Origin: Thermococcus litoralis DSM 5473
GTDB taxonomy: Archaea > Methanobacteriota_B > Thermococci > Thermococcales > Thermococcaceae
Assembly: GCF_000246985.2 (NCBI RefSeq)
Contig: NC_022084.1
Coordinates: 748,658 to 812,657, forward strand
Direction: 5' to 3'
DNA: 64,000 bases
Shown piece after piece: positions 6,910-15,638 of this stretch. A program made the position numbers and the translations under genes. The notes beneath the pieces were generated by a model. It was not told the DNA's origin. It saw only the letters and a program-made list of their open reading frames with translations, and made no database searches. The stretch's first letter is position 1. Each line of letters opens with the position of its first letter.

Positions 6910-9089
6910 CGAACCTTTGCCCCTAATTTTACATCTTTTTCTGGTGTTAATAGGGCAACGGTTTTTCCGTCATCCGCTGCCAAGAGCATTCCTTGGCTCT
7001 CAATTCCCCTAAGCTTCTTTGGCTCCAAGTTCGTAATAACTGCCACGTACTTGTTGAGGAGCTCCTCCTTTTTGTAGTATGCCTTCAAACCTGCCACAAG
7101 CTGCCTAACCTCATCTCCCAGATCGACCTTGACAACATAGAGCTTGTCAGCATTTGGATGGTCCTCAACGCTGATTATCTTCCCAATTCTTATATCGAGC
7201 TTGGCAAATTCATCAAACTTCACATAACCCATCTTCCTCTCCTCCTTCTGCTTTTCTTTTGACCCCATTACTTTCTCTCCATAAATCTTCCTCAAGACTA
7301 CCTCAGCTTCATCCCCAAGTCTTTCTTTTGCTACCTTAACAACATCCTCCATCTTGTAGTACTTATCAAGCAAAATTCTAGCACTTTCTGGATTGCCTCT
7401 GCCTATGTACTTAACTATGTATGCTATTATATCTTCATCGCTGACCTTTCTAAATAGGATCTCAGCTTTTCTGACCTTGTGTCCGGCTTCAAGGGGCTCA
7501 AACTTCCATTTCTTAACTTCTTCGAGGTTTAAGAGGTGCCATATCTTTTCACTTGCGTCCGGAAGGAAGGGTTCAAGGAGTATACCCAATGCCTTAACTA
7601 TTTGGAGAGACACATTTACGGTTGTTCCAGTCCTAATTCTATCGGTTTTAGCCGTCTTCCACGGTTTCTGATAGTCAAAGTACTGGTTGCCAAATATTGC
7701 AAGCGTCATTACCCTTTTAAGAGCCTCTTTGAACTGGTACTTTGATATTAACTCACCAACCTCTGCAAAAGCTTTCTCTATCTCCTCAAATGCTTTCTTG
7801 TCAAGGTCATCAAGTTCCCCGAGTTCTGGAACCTTTCCATCAAAATACCTGTTAACAAAAGTGAGTGCCCTGTGCACGAAGTTTCCAAGATTATTTACAA
7901 GCTCTTCGTTAATTTTCTTCTTGAAATCATCAAAGCCGAAATCACTATCCCTCGTTTCTGGCATTATGGCGGTTAGGTAATACCTCAAGTAGTCTGCAGG
8001 AAATGCATCGAGAAACTCATGCACCCATATAGCCCAGTTTCTGCTGGTTGAGAACTTCCTGCCTTCTAAGTTTAGGTACTCGTTTGCGGGAATGTCGTAA
8101 GGCAGAAGCCAGTCAAACTCACCTTTTTCATCTTTATACTTGCCATAGGCCATTAAGAACGCTGGCCAGAATATTGCATGGAAGGGAACGTTGTCCTTTC
8201 CGATAAAGTGAACTACTCTTGTCTCGCCGTCGTATCCACTAAGCCAGTACTTCTTCCACTCCTCTTCTTTTCCAAGCCTCTTAAAGTACTCAACGGTTAT
8301 TGAGACGTAGCCTATCGGTGCCTCAAACCAAACGTAAAGGACTTTCCCTTTGACGTCTTCATCTTCAAGAGGTACCGGAATTCCCCAGTTAAGGTCCCTC
8401 GTTATTGCCCTCTCTTCCAGACCCTCGTTGATCCATCCCAGGACCGTATTTCTGACGTTTGGCTTCCAGTGTTTCTGGCTTAAAACCCACTCTTTAAGCT
8501 TCTCTTGGAAATTCTGCATTTTTATGTAGTAATGGGCAGAATCCTTAAATGTGATTGGATTTCCACATATGTTGCACCTTGGGTTTATGAGCTTCTCTGG
8601 GGTAAGGGGATGACCGCAAACCTCACATTGGTCACCTCTCTGATCCTCTGCGCCACAGTAGGGGCAGATGCCAATAACGTATCTATCCGGTAGGAACATC
8701 TTGTCGTGCTCACAATAAGCCTGCTTTTCAACTTTTTTAACAAGGTGTCCATTCTCAAGGGCTTTCAAGAAGAACTCCTGACTTATCCTGTAGTGGACGG
8801 GAAGTTCAGTTCTCCCAAAATAGTCAAAGCTTATCTTTGCCCTTTCAAATGTAGTTTTGATGTGCTCGTGGTAATAATCTACTATCTCCCTTGGACTCTT
8901 GCCTTCCTTTAAGGCTCTGAAAGTTATCGGGGTGCCATGTTCGTCTGTTCCACATATGAAAATAACGTCTTCTCCCTTTAGCCTCAAATAACGCACGAAT
9001 ATGTCTGCTGGAAGATACGCCCCAGCTAGATGCCCTGCATGTATAGGACCATTGGCGTAAGGCAATGCAGAGGTTACGGTGAATCTCAT
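6906..9089 (-). CDS. metG: Methionyl-tRNA synthetase
   Basis: A class I aminoacyl-tRNA synthetase that charges tRNA-Met. The HIGH signature appears as PYANGPIHAGHL at the N-terminus and the KMSKS signature as KFSTS in GRKFSTSRN. Two zinc knuckles of CxxC type (CPYCG, CEVCG, CNICG and related cysteines) sit in the connective domain. The C-terminal about 105 residues (from YVKFDEFAKLDIRIGKI) form a Trbp111/EMAP-II-like tRNA-binding domain fused to the enzyme. ATG 9089 is chosen because GGAGGTGG precedes it; the longer frame to 9104 would begin with TTG inside that site. The gene end overlaps the stop of the convergent winged-helix gene by 4 nt. Confidence 0.97.
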   Translation of the reverse strand: MRFTVTSALPYANGPIHAGHLAGAYLPADIFVRYLRLKGEDVIFICGTDEHGTPITFRALKEGKSPREIVDYYHEHIKTTFERAKISFDYFGRTELPVHYRISQEFFLKALENGHLVKKVEKQAYCEHDKMFLPDRYVIGICPYCGAEDQRGDQCEVCGHPLTPEKLINPRCNICGNPITFKDSAHYYIKMQNFQEKLKEWVLSQKHWKPNVRNTVLGWINEGLEERAITRDLNWGIPVPLEDEDVKGKVLYVWFEAPIGYVSITVEYFKRLGKEEEWKKYWLSGYDGETRVVHFIGKDNVPFHAIFWPAFLMAYGKYKDEKGEFDWLLPYDIPANEYLNLEGRKFSTSRNWAIWVHEFLDAFPADYLRYYLTAIMPETRDSDFGFDDFKKKINEELVNNLGNFVHRALTFVNRYFDGKVPELGELDDLDKKAFEEIEKAFAEVGELISKYQFKEALKRVMTLAIFGNQYFDYQKPWKTAKTDRIRTGTTVNVSLQIVKALGILLEPFLPDASEKIWHLLNLEEVKKWKFEPLEAGHKVRKAEILFRKVSDEDIIAYIVKYIGRGNPESARILLDKYYKMEDVVKVAKERLGDEAEVVLRKIYGEKVMGSKEKQKEERKMGYVKFDEFAKLDIRIGKIISVEDHPNADKLYVVKVDLGDEVRQLVAGLKAYYKKEELLNKYVAVITNLEPKKLRGIESQGMLLAADDGKTVALLTPEKDVKLGAKVR

Positions 9090-9197
9090 CTCTACCACCT
9101 CCAAGAACTAACTTGCTGCCCTTTATAAGTTCTCGCCAATTTTAAATATTACGGTGAGTTATTTTCTAGATGTGAAAATATATCTGCTATTGCATAA

Positions 9198-9483
9198 TCA
9201 CTTGCCCATGTTGATCTCCGAGGCTTTAATGACTATACACTTTTCAGGCAACTCAACTTCCCCTCTGTAAACGATCAAAGCCCCCCTCAAAAGGCATGAT
9301 TGTGACTTTAATCTGTTTCAAACCAAAGCCGGATGAAGAGAGCTCGCCAGTCACCACCATAGGATTCTCTTTAAGCTCTAAGAGATTGAAAAAGCTCTCC
9401 TTATCAACATAAATTATCAACCCTCCAGCCACAACCCTCTGTGCTGGAACCTCAATCCCGCACCAAAGTGTTTTAACTATCAA
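9198..9483 (-). pseudogene. Small hypothetical protein interrupted by a frameshift in a G6 run
   Basis: The first part (9483 down to about 9287) encodes a small protein beginning IVKTLWCGIEVPAQRVV, from a TTG at 9483. At a run of six G on the minus strand (9281-9286) the annotated frame turns into a short tail ending at 9253. Removing one G continues instead as EGALIVYRGEVELPEKCI and ends naturally at a TGA at 9198-9200, giving about 95 residues. The shifted tail looks much more protein-like, so one base is probably extra in this sequence. I do not recognise the family. The start lies only about 26 nt from the divergent PTPS-family gene. Confidence 0.6.
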
Positions 9484-9509
9484 AACCCAAAACTCTTTCG
9501 GTGGGAAAA

Positions 9510-9857
9510 ATGAAAGCGAGGATTAGAGAAAAGTTCGCCTTTGATGCCGCCCATGCGGTAAAGATAAATGGAGAACTTGAAGAGATTCACGGGCACACTT
9601 TCAGAGGCGAAATTTTCATTGAAGGAGAAATAAAAGAAGGCTACATAATGGACTTTCTGGAGCTTAGAAGGATTTTAGACAATGCCATTGCACCTTTAAG
9701 GCATAAAAATCTAAACAAGCTTTTCGAAAACCCCACAACTGAGAACATCGCCCTCTGGATTGCTGAAAGAGTTAGAAAAAGCCTGCCCGAAGATATTAAG
9801 TTGCATAAAGTCGTTCTGTGGGAAGGATACGAAAATGGAGTTGAGTTTGAGTTTTAA
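9510..9857 (+). CDS. 6-pyruvoyltetrahydropterin synthase / QueD-family protein (no catalytic cysteine)
   Basis: A 115-residue T-fold protein of the PTPS/QueD family. Zinc-binding histidines are visible as His15 in FDAAHAV and His27 and His29 in IHGHTF. The protein contains no cysteine at all, so it lacks the catalytic Cys of 6-carboxytetrahydropterin synthase (QueD). Glutamates at 22, 24 and 25 occupy the region before HGH, and Glu24 matches the spacing of the Glu used in PTPS-III enzymes of folate-type pathways. It may therefore act in pterin (folate or methanopterin-like) synthesis rather than archaeosine synthesis; this is inference. ATG 9510 follows GGTGG at 9500. Confidence 0.85.
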   Translation: MKARIREKFAFDAAHAVKINGELEEIHGHTFRGEIFIEGEIKEGYIMDFLELRRILDNAIAPLRHKNLNKLFENPTTENIALWIAERVRKSLPEDIKLHKVVLWEGYENGVEFEF

Positions 9858-9911
9858 AGCCCTACCAAAAAGCTAAAATTTATGGGAATAGAGGTATTAG
9901 AGGTGAAGAAA

Positions 9912-11084
9912 ATGAAAGATTTCTACATAGCACATGAAGATGAGATAAAAGCAGGAAAAACCACAGATGTTTACTTTATCAGAACTAAGAAGATACTGGA
10001 AGAAAAAGGCATTCACAAAAAAGTTTTTGCTGATATATCAACAACCTCTCTTCCAAAAGGCTGGAAATGGGGAGTCCTAGCTGGAGTGGAGGAAGTGGCA
10101 AAGCTCTTGGAAGGACATCCGGTAAACGTTTATTCAATGCCGGAAGGGACAATATTTCATCCATACGAGCCTGTAATGCAGATTGAAGGCTACTATGAGG
10201 AATTCGGCATCTTTGAAACCGCACTGCTCGGGATGCTGAGCCAAGCAAGTGGAATAGCAACAGCAGCCCTTAGGGTCAAAATGGCTGCAAAGTTTAAACC
10301 AGTTTATTCCTTCGGTATAAGACACATGCACCCTGCAATAGCACCGATGATCGATAGAAGTGCCTTCATAGGTGGTTGCGATGGAGTTAGTGGGGTTTTA
10401 GGAGCGGAGATGATCGGAGAAAAGCCTGTAGGAACAATGCCTCATGCATTAGTCCTAACGGTTGGTGACCAAGTAAAGGCATGGAAATACTTCGATGAGG
10501 TCATGCCAGAGGAGGTTCCAAGAGTAGCTCTCGTTGATACCCTTTGCGATGAAAAGCTAGAGGCTTTAATGGCAGCTGAAGCTTTGGGAGAAAAGCTAGC
10601 TGCAGTGAGACTCGATACACCAAGTTCAAGAAGGGGGAACTTCAAACGCATAGTGGAGGAGGTAAGGTGGGAGCTGGATTTAAGAGGTTACGAGCACGTT
10701 AAGATATTTTTAAGCGGAGGGCTGGATGAGGAAAGTATTAAAGAGCTTGCTGACATAGCTGATGCCTTTGGAGTCGGGGGAAGCATAGCAAGTGCAAAAC
10801 CAATAGACTTCTCGCTCGATATCGTTGAGGTCGAAGGGAAGCCCATAACTAAAAGAGGAAAGCTGAGCGGGAGAAAGCAAATCTATAGATGTGAGAACGG
10901 TCACTACCATAGAGTTCCAGCAGAGAAAAAGCTTGAAAAGTGCCCAGTCTGTGGAGCGAAAGTTGAACCCCTTCTAAAGCCGCTCATTAAGAACGGGGAA
11001 ATAGTGGCAGAACTGCCAAAGGCGAGGGAGATCAGAGAATACGTCCTTGAGCAGGCAAAGAAGTTTGGGTTAACACTTGAATAG
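9912..11084 (+). CDS. Nicotinate phosphoribosyltransferase
   Basis: This cytosolic NAD-salvage enzyme joins nicotinate to PRPP to form nicotinate mononucleotide. The 391-residue sequence shows the family core: ASGIATAALRVK, the RHMHPAIAPM segment, the GTMPHALVL motif, a RLDTPSSRRG loop and the phosphate-binding FLSGGLDEESI and FGVGGSIA segments. A small zinc ribbon (CENGHYHR and later KCPVCG) is appended near the C-terminus, as seen in archaeal members. ATG 9912 is preceded by GAGGTGA at 9900-9906, so I prefer it to ATG 9882. PRPP would come from the prs gene at 27.6 kb. A T-rich stretch and then a C/D sRNA follow. Confidence 0.92.
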   Translation: MKDFYIAHEDEIKAGKTTDVYFIRTKKILEEKGIHKKVFADISTTSLPKGWKWGVLAGVEEVAKLLEGHPVNVYSMPEGTIFHPYEPVMQIEGYYEEFGIFETALLGMLSQASGIATAALRVKMAAKFKPVYSFGIRHMHPAIAPMIDRSAFIGGCDGVSGVLGAEMIGEKPVGTMPHALVLTVGDQVKAWKYFDEVMPEEVPRVALVDTLCDEKLEALMAAEALGEKLAAVRLDTPSSRRGNFKRIVEEVRWELDLRGYEHVKIFLSGGLDEESIKELADIADAFGVGGSIASAKPIDFSLDIVEVEGKPITKRGKLSGRKQIYRCENGHYHRVPAEKKLEKCPVCGAKVEPLLKPLIKNGEIVAELPKAREIREYVLEQAKKFGLTLE

Positions 11085-11101
11085 CCTTTTTCTCGTTTTT
11101 A
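11085..11101 (+). terminator. Possible T-rich terminator after nicotinate phosphoribosyltransferase
   Basis: Two runs of five T (CCTTTTTCTCGTTTTTA) directly follow the stop codon and precede a guide RNA on the same strand. The sRNA may use its own promoter or be processed from readthrough. Confidence 0.4.
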
Positions 11102-11104
11102 TCC

Positions 11105-11171
11105 CCGGGATGATGAAGAGCCCGCTTAATCCCTGAGCTTAGCTGTGATGCTTGGTGGGGGCTCTGACCGT
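11105..11171 (+). ncRNA. Box C/D guide sRNA (candidate 1)
   Basis: All four boxes are present in order: C box ATGATGA at 11110-11116, D' box CTGA at 11133-11136, C' box GTGATGC at 11145-11151 and D box CTGA at 11164-11167. Flanking CGG and CCG could close the terminal stem. The guides are the 16 nt before D' (ending CTTAATCC) and the 12 nt before D (TTGGTGGGGGCT). Box C/D sRNAs direct 2'-O-methylation of rRNA or tRNA at the fifth base upstream of D or D'. I found no convincing complementarity of 9 nt or more in the rRNA genes of this window; tRNA targets are possible. It is intergenic. Confidence 0.8.
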
Positions 11172-11247
11172 CAAAGTTCTCAAAAACCATTAACACCCAA
11201 AAACTCAAATTTTAAAGAAGGAGAAGCCAATAAAAAGGGAAAGAAGT

Positions 11248-11448
<201 letters not shown>

Positions 11449-11585
11449 TCAAAAATAGAGGGAAAGCTAAGTTTAAAAATCTTTTTCAAACTAAAGGTTA
11501 TACTACACATTCTAAAGAAAGAGGTCAATGCTTGGGATCAAAGAAGAAAAGGAAGAACAAGAAAAATAGAGAATTAACAGAAGCA

Positions 11586-12181
<596 letters not shown>

Positions 12182-12250
12182 TTTCCTCACCTGAAAAAAG
12201 TTTCTAAACAACAAATTTAAACCTTATGGAACAAAAATGTGGAAAAAGAA

Positions 12251-13303
12251 TCAAGTTGTTGAGCTTTCCTCGTCGTCATATAGTTCTTGACCAACTGTGA
12301 TTTCCTCTTCATAACCTCTGGATCCCTCGATGGTTTGAATTCTAAACATATAGCTCTTGTACCAGTTGTACGTAGGCATGATCTTTATTGGTAAGAGTTT
12401 CCACGCTCTCGTTTCCTCAACGTATCCCCAGTTGACGTACTCATTAAAGTTCCTTATTATATCCGTTATAACTACGTTGAACTCCGTTATGAGGAGCTTC
12501 TCTATCTGGTGCCACTTGTCAATTGAACTTTCCCTTCTTGTAATCCCAAAGTAACCTGCACATCCTGGACCCTTTAGTGTTGCAATTCCCCTTCCAACAA
12601 AAGCCCTAACAGCGTCGACTGTCTCGGGAGGATCGGTGATGAAAGTATCGAACTTCCTTAAGGCATAATCGGGTAAAGGCTTTCTGAGGTCGAAGGTGAA
12701 TATCTCCACGTTACTGTAGCCGATTTCCTCCGCAGTTTTTTCAATAAACTTTGTGAGTCTTTCATCAATATCAAGAACCGCAATTCTCTTTGGAAGGCCC
12801 GAAAGCATTAGAGCAATGCTCGTTAAATCGTCATCTCCAAGGACAAAGACCTCTTTATTTTCAAGATCTCCCCTCGTATGCATCAAGGCTACCCTTGCAA
12901 CTGTTGTCTCGGGAGTTACATATGCCTGATCAAACTCATGCTTTGGCTCGGGCCTGTTTTTCACTATCTCCTTAAACTCCTCAAGGAGGTCTCTAAAAGC
13001 ATCAAGTTCAACTGTTTTTCCTTGGCAGTGGCTGCAGGTGTAGTCTTCTCTCCTTCCGATTCCATACTTCTCCACAAGTTCCTTCCCCTTCTGGGTAAGG
13101 ATTATCCCATCTTTGAACTCCACATAGCCTAAATCGTGAAGCGCTTCAACCACTGCAACCACGAGAGGAAGTGGTTCTTCGCTAAGGTCTACTACCCTCC
13201 ATGGATCGCTGCTCGCAAGAATTGCACTCAACACGTTTTCAATGGTTCTCTCATAAACGGGTATTGATGTTTTCTCTCTAACTCTCTCAACAATCGCTTT
13301 CAT
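12251..13303 (-). CDS. bpsA: N4-bis(aminopropyl)spermidine synthase (branched-chain polyamine synthase)
   Basis: The 350-residue protein matches BpsA, which adds aminopropyl groups from decarboxylated S-adenosylmethionine to spermidine to make the quaternary branched polyamine needed for growth at the highest temperatures. An N-terminal winged-helix-like domain (about 1-90) contains a CSHC pair. A Rossmann methyltransferase-like domain follows, with the GDDDLTS motif, AVLDIDERL and the catalytic-region motif DPPE. The Asp/Glu-rich C-terminal tail (YDDEESSTT) is typical. ATG 13303 is chosen over ATG 13318, which would lie within the ribosome binding site. It is divergent from dphB. Confidence 0.95.
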   Translation of the reverse strand: MKAIVERVREKTSIPVYERTIENVLSAILASSDPWRVVDLSEEPLPLVVAVVEALHDLGYVEFKDGIILTQKGKELVEKYGIGRREDYTCSHCQGKTVELDAFRDLLEEFKEIVKNRPEPKHEFDQAYVTPETTVARVALMHTRGDLENKEVFVLGDDDLTSIALMLSGLPKRIAVLDIDERLTKFIEKTAEEIGYSNVEIFTFDLRKPLPDYALRKFDTFITDPPETVDAVRAFVGRGIATLKGPGCAGYFGITRRESSIDKWHQIEKLLITEFNVVITDIIRNFNEYVNWGYVEETRAWKLLPIKIMPTYNWYKSYMFRIQTIEGSRGYEEEITVGQELYDDEESSTT

Positions 13304-13421
13304 CTCCGCTCCCTCCATTAACTTTCATCAAAACCGTCGAAAGAAGTTCACGAAAAGCTATTTTAAAGTTTTTGGAATAAATTTTTAGCCCTACTTTCAT
13401 TAAGAAAAAGAGGTGAGAAAA

Positions 13422-14216
13422 ATGCCGATATATTTCATAGGACTGGGACTTTACGATGAAAAGGACATTACCCTTAAGGGCCTGGAAATAGCGAGAAAGT
13501 GCGATTTGGTGTTTGCAGAATTTTACACCTCTCTATTAGCTGGAACAGACATAAAAAAGATAGAAGAACAGATAGGAAGACCAATAAGACTACTAAACAG
13601 AGAAGACGTTGAGCTGAACTTTGAGAGGATAGTCCTCAGCGAGGCGAAAACCAAAGATGTTGCCTTTCTCACGGCTGGAGACCCGATGGTAGCAACAACT
13701 CATGCGGACTTAAGGATAAGGGCAAAGCAGATGGGAGTAGAGAGCTACGTTATCCATGCTCCATCTATCTACTCTGCCGTTGCCATAACCGGACTTCAAA
13801 TCTACAAATTTGGGAAGAGCGCCACCGTTGCCTACCCGGAAAAGAACTGGTTCCCAACCAGCCACTATGACACGATCAAAGAAAACAAAGAACGTGGTCT
13901 TCATACGCTTCTCTTCCTTGACATTAAAGCAGCAGAAGGGAAGTACATGACCGCCAACGAGGCTATGGAGATTCTCCTTCAAGTGGAGGAGAAGAAAAAA
14001 GATGGAGTTTTTACCGAAGACACATTTGTGGTTGTCCTTGCAAGAGCAGGTTCCCTAAATCCAACGCTCAAAGCTGGTTATGTAAAAGACATGATAAAAG
14101 AAGACTTTGGAAAGCAGCCTCACGTTTTAATAGTCCCCGGAAGGCTGCACATAGTCGAGGCAGAATACTTGGTAGCCTTTGCCGATGCTCCTGAGCAGGT
14201 ATTAAAGGAAGTTTAG
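13422..14216 (+). CDS. dphB: Diphthine synthase
   Basis: This SAM-dependent methyltransferase acts in diphthamide synthesis on elongation factor 2. The protein begins MPIYFIGLGLYDEKDIT and contains the tetrapyrrole-methylase-like core segments LTAGDPMVATTHADL, VIHAPSIYSAV and FLDIKAAEGKYM, typical of archaeal DphB (264 residues, normal length). ATG 13422 is preceded by GAGGTGAG; the longer frame would start at a GTG inside that site. The gene end overlaps the end of the convergent malic enzyme gene by 15 nt. Confidence 0.96.
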   Translation: MPIYFIGLGLYDEKDITLKGLEIARKCDLVFAEFYTSLLAGTDIKKIEEQIGRPIRLLNREDVELNFERIVLSEAKTKDVAFLTAGDPMVATTHADLRIRAKQMGVESYVIHAPSIYSAVAITGLQIYKFGKSATVAYPEKNWFPTSHYDTIKENKERGLHTLLFLDIKAAEGKYMTANEAMEILLQVEEKKKDGVFTEDTFVVVLARAGSLNPTLKAGYVKDMIKEDFGKQPHVLIVPGRLHIVEAEYLVAFADAPEQVLKEV

Positions 14217-15506
14217 CTTTTTTCTCTCTCTGTTTATTGGAGCAATGTAACGCTGGTAAAATTCCCTCAGCTTCCTCGTATGCTCCTCCACCCATTCCCC
14301 ACTAACTTTTCTCCTTGCAACTCCGTCTTTTATGGCCTGTTCCGCAACTGCCCTTGCTTCTTTTGGATACACTTCAGGATGCAGTGGAGTGGGGATTATG
14401 TGGTCTTCTGACAGTTCTTCCTCACTCACACAGCTCGCTATAGCCTCAGCTGCGGCTATGTTCATGTTCAAAGTAATTTCCCTCGCTCTAACATCCAAAG
14501 CTCCTCTAAAAATTCCCGGGAAGCCCAAGACGTTGTTGATTTGATTTTGATAATCACTCCTCCCTGTTGCGACTATTCTTGCCCCGGCTTTTTTGGCCTT
14601 TTCAGGCATAATCTCCGGGATCGGATTCGCCATTGCAAAAACTATTGCACCATCTGACATCTTTCTAACCATCTCTTCGCTGATGATATTTCCAGCGCTT
14701 ACACCTATGAATACATCAGCCCCCTCAAGCGCCTTTGAAAGGTCTCCCTCAATGTTGTGGATGTTGAACTTTGCAACTTCCCTTTTGTAAGGATTTAAAT
14801 CATCCCTTCCCTCGTGGATTATCCCTTTTCTGTCAACCATCACTATTTCCCTAACCCCTACATAATGCAGAAGCTTTGCTATAGCGATTCCTGCAGCACC
14901 AGCGCCACTTATGGCGACTTTTATATCACTAAAGCCCTTCCCAACAAGCTTGAGTGCATTCATTAAACCAGCGAGGGTTACAACAGCCGTGCCGTGTTGA
15001 TCATCATGAAAAACCGGGATGTCGAGCTCTTTCTTGAGCCTCTCTTCGATTTCAAAGCACCTCGGAGCGGAGATGTCCTCTAAGTTTACGCCTCCAAAGC
15101 CCTTCGAAATCAGCTTAATTGTATTCACAATCTCATCTACGTCATTACTGTCTACCAGTATAGGGAACGCATCCACACCAGCTAGGGCTTTGAAGAGAAC
15201 GCATTTGCCTTCCATCACAGGCATTCCAGCTAAAACTCCAATGTTCCCCAACCCAAGTATCGCGGAGCCATCCGTTACCACAGCCACGGTGTTTGGTATG
15301 GAGGTGTAGTCTTCATAGCTTTCTCCATTTGCTATAGCCTTACAGGGCTCAGCAACACCCGGGGTGTATGCCAGGCTTAGGTCATAGAAGTCCTCAACCT
15401 TAACCTTTGGAATAACCTCTATTTTTCCATTTCCGGGAAAGTTGTTTCGATGGTAATTGAGAGCATCCTTCCCAAGCTTTTTTCTTTGTTCTTCGCTAAT
15501 CTTCAT
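14202..15506 (-). CDS. Malic enzyme (malate dehydrogenase, oxaloacetate-decarboxylating)
   Basis: A 434-residue enzyme that converts malate to pyruvate and CO2 with reduction of NAD(P). The short archaeal/bacterial form is recognised by LAYTPGVAEPCKAI near the N-terminus, VTDGSAILGLGNIG, the metal-site stretch VFHDDQHGTAVV and the Rossmann motif SGAGAAGIA. The C-terminal HIIPTPLHPEVYP segment is also typical. ATG 15506 follows AGGGATGAATTC. The promoter region is shared with the divergent permease gene. Confidence 0.96.
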   Translation of the reverse strand: MKISEEQRKKLGKDALNYHRNNFPGNGKIEVIPKVKVEDFYDLSLAYTPGVAEPCKAIANGESYEDYTSIPNTVAVVTDGSAILGLGNIGVLAGMPVMEGKCVLFKALAGVDAFPILVDSNDVDEIVNTIKLISKGFGGVNLEDISAPRCFEIEERLKKELDIPVFHDDQHGTAVVTLAGLMNALKLVGKGFSDIKVAISGAGAAGIAIAKLLHYVGVREIVMVDRKGIIHEGRDDLNPYKREVAKFNIHNIEGDLSKALEGADVFIGVSAGNIISEEMVRKMSDGAIVFAMANPIPEIMPEKAKKAGARIVATGRSDYQNQINNVLGFPGIFRGALDVRAREITLNMNIAAAEAIASCVSEEELSEDHIIPTPLHPEVYPKEARAVAEQAIKDGVARRKVSGEWVEEHTRKLREFYQRYIAPINRERKKLNFL

Positions 15507-15586
15507 GAATTCATCCCCTATCTTGTGAGACCTCTTTCAATTAAACTCTTTCCATGCTCTTGTTTGACATTTTTGTGTTCAAAATG

Positions 15587-15596
15587 TTTAAATATA
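15587..15596 (+). promoter_or_regulatory. TATA box for the NCS2 permease gene
   Basis: TTTAAATATA lies about 43 nt before the ATG at 15639, which would put the transcription start near 15620 and leave a short leader containing GGGGTGAG. Confidence 0.55.
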
Positions 15597-15638
15597 CTGG
15601 TTGTTTTATCACTTTCGTATCAATTAGGGGTGAGAGAG

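Noticed and set aside
11152-11163. Eight-base match of sRNA guide TGGGGGCT to the 23S leader near 25367
   Set aside because: It lies in the processing stem rather than mature rRNA, and eight G-rich bases are not enough.
15450-15638. N-terminal extension of the purine permease (63 codons)
   Set aside because: A TATA box and a strong GGTGAG site lie inside this stretch, and the extension does not resemble the family.
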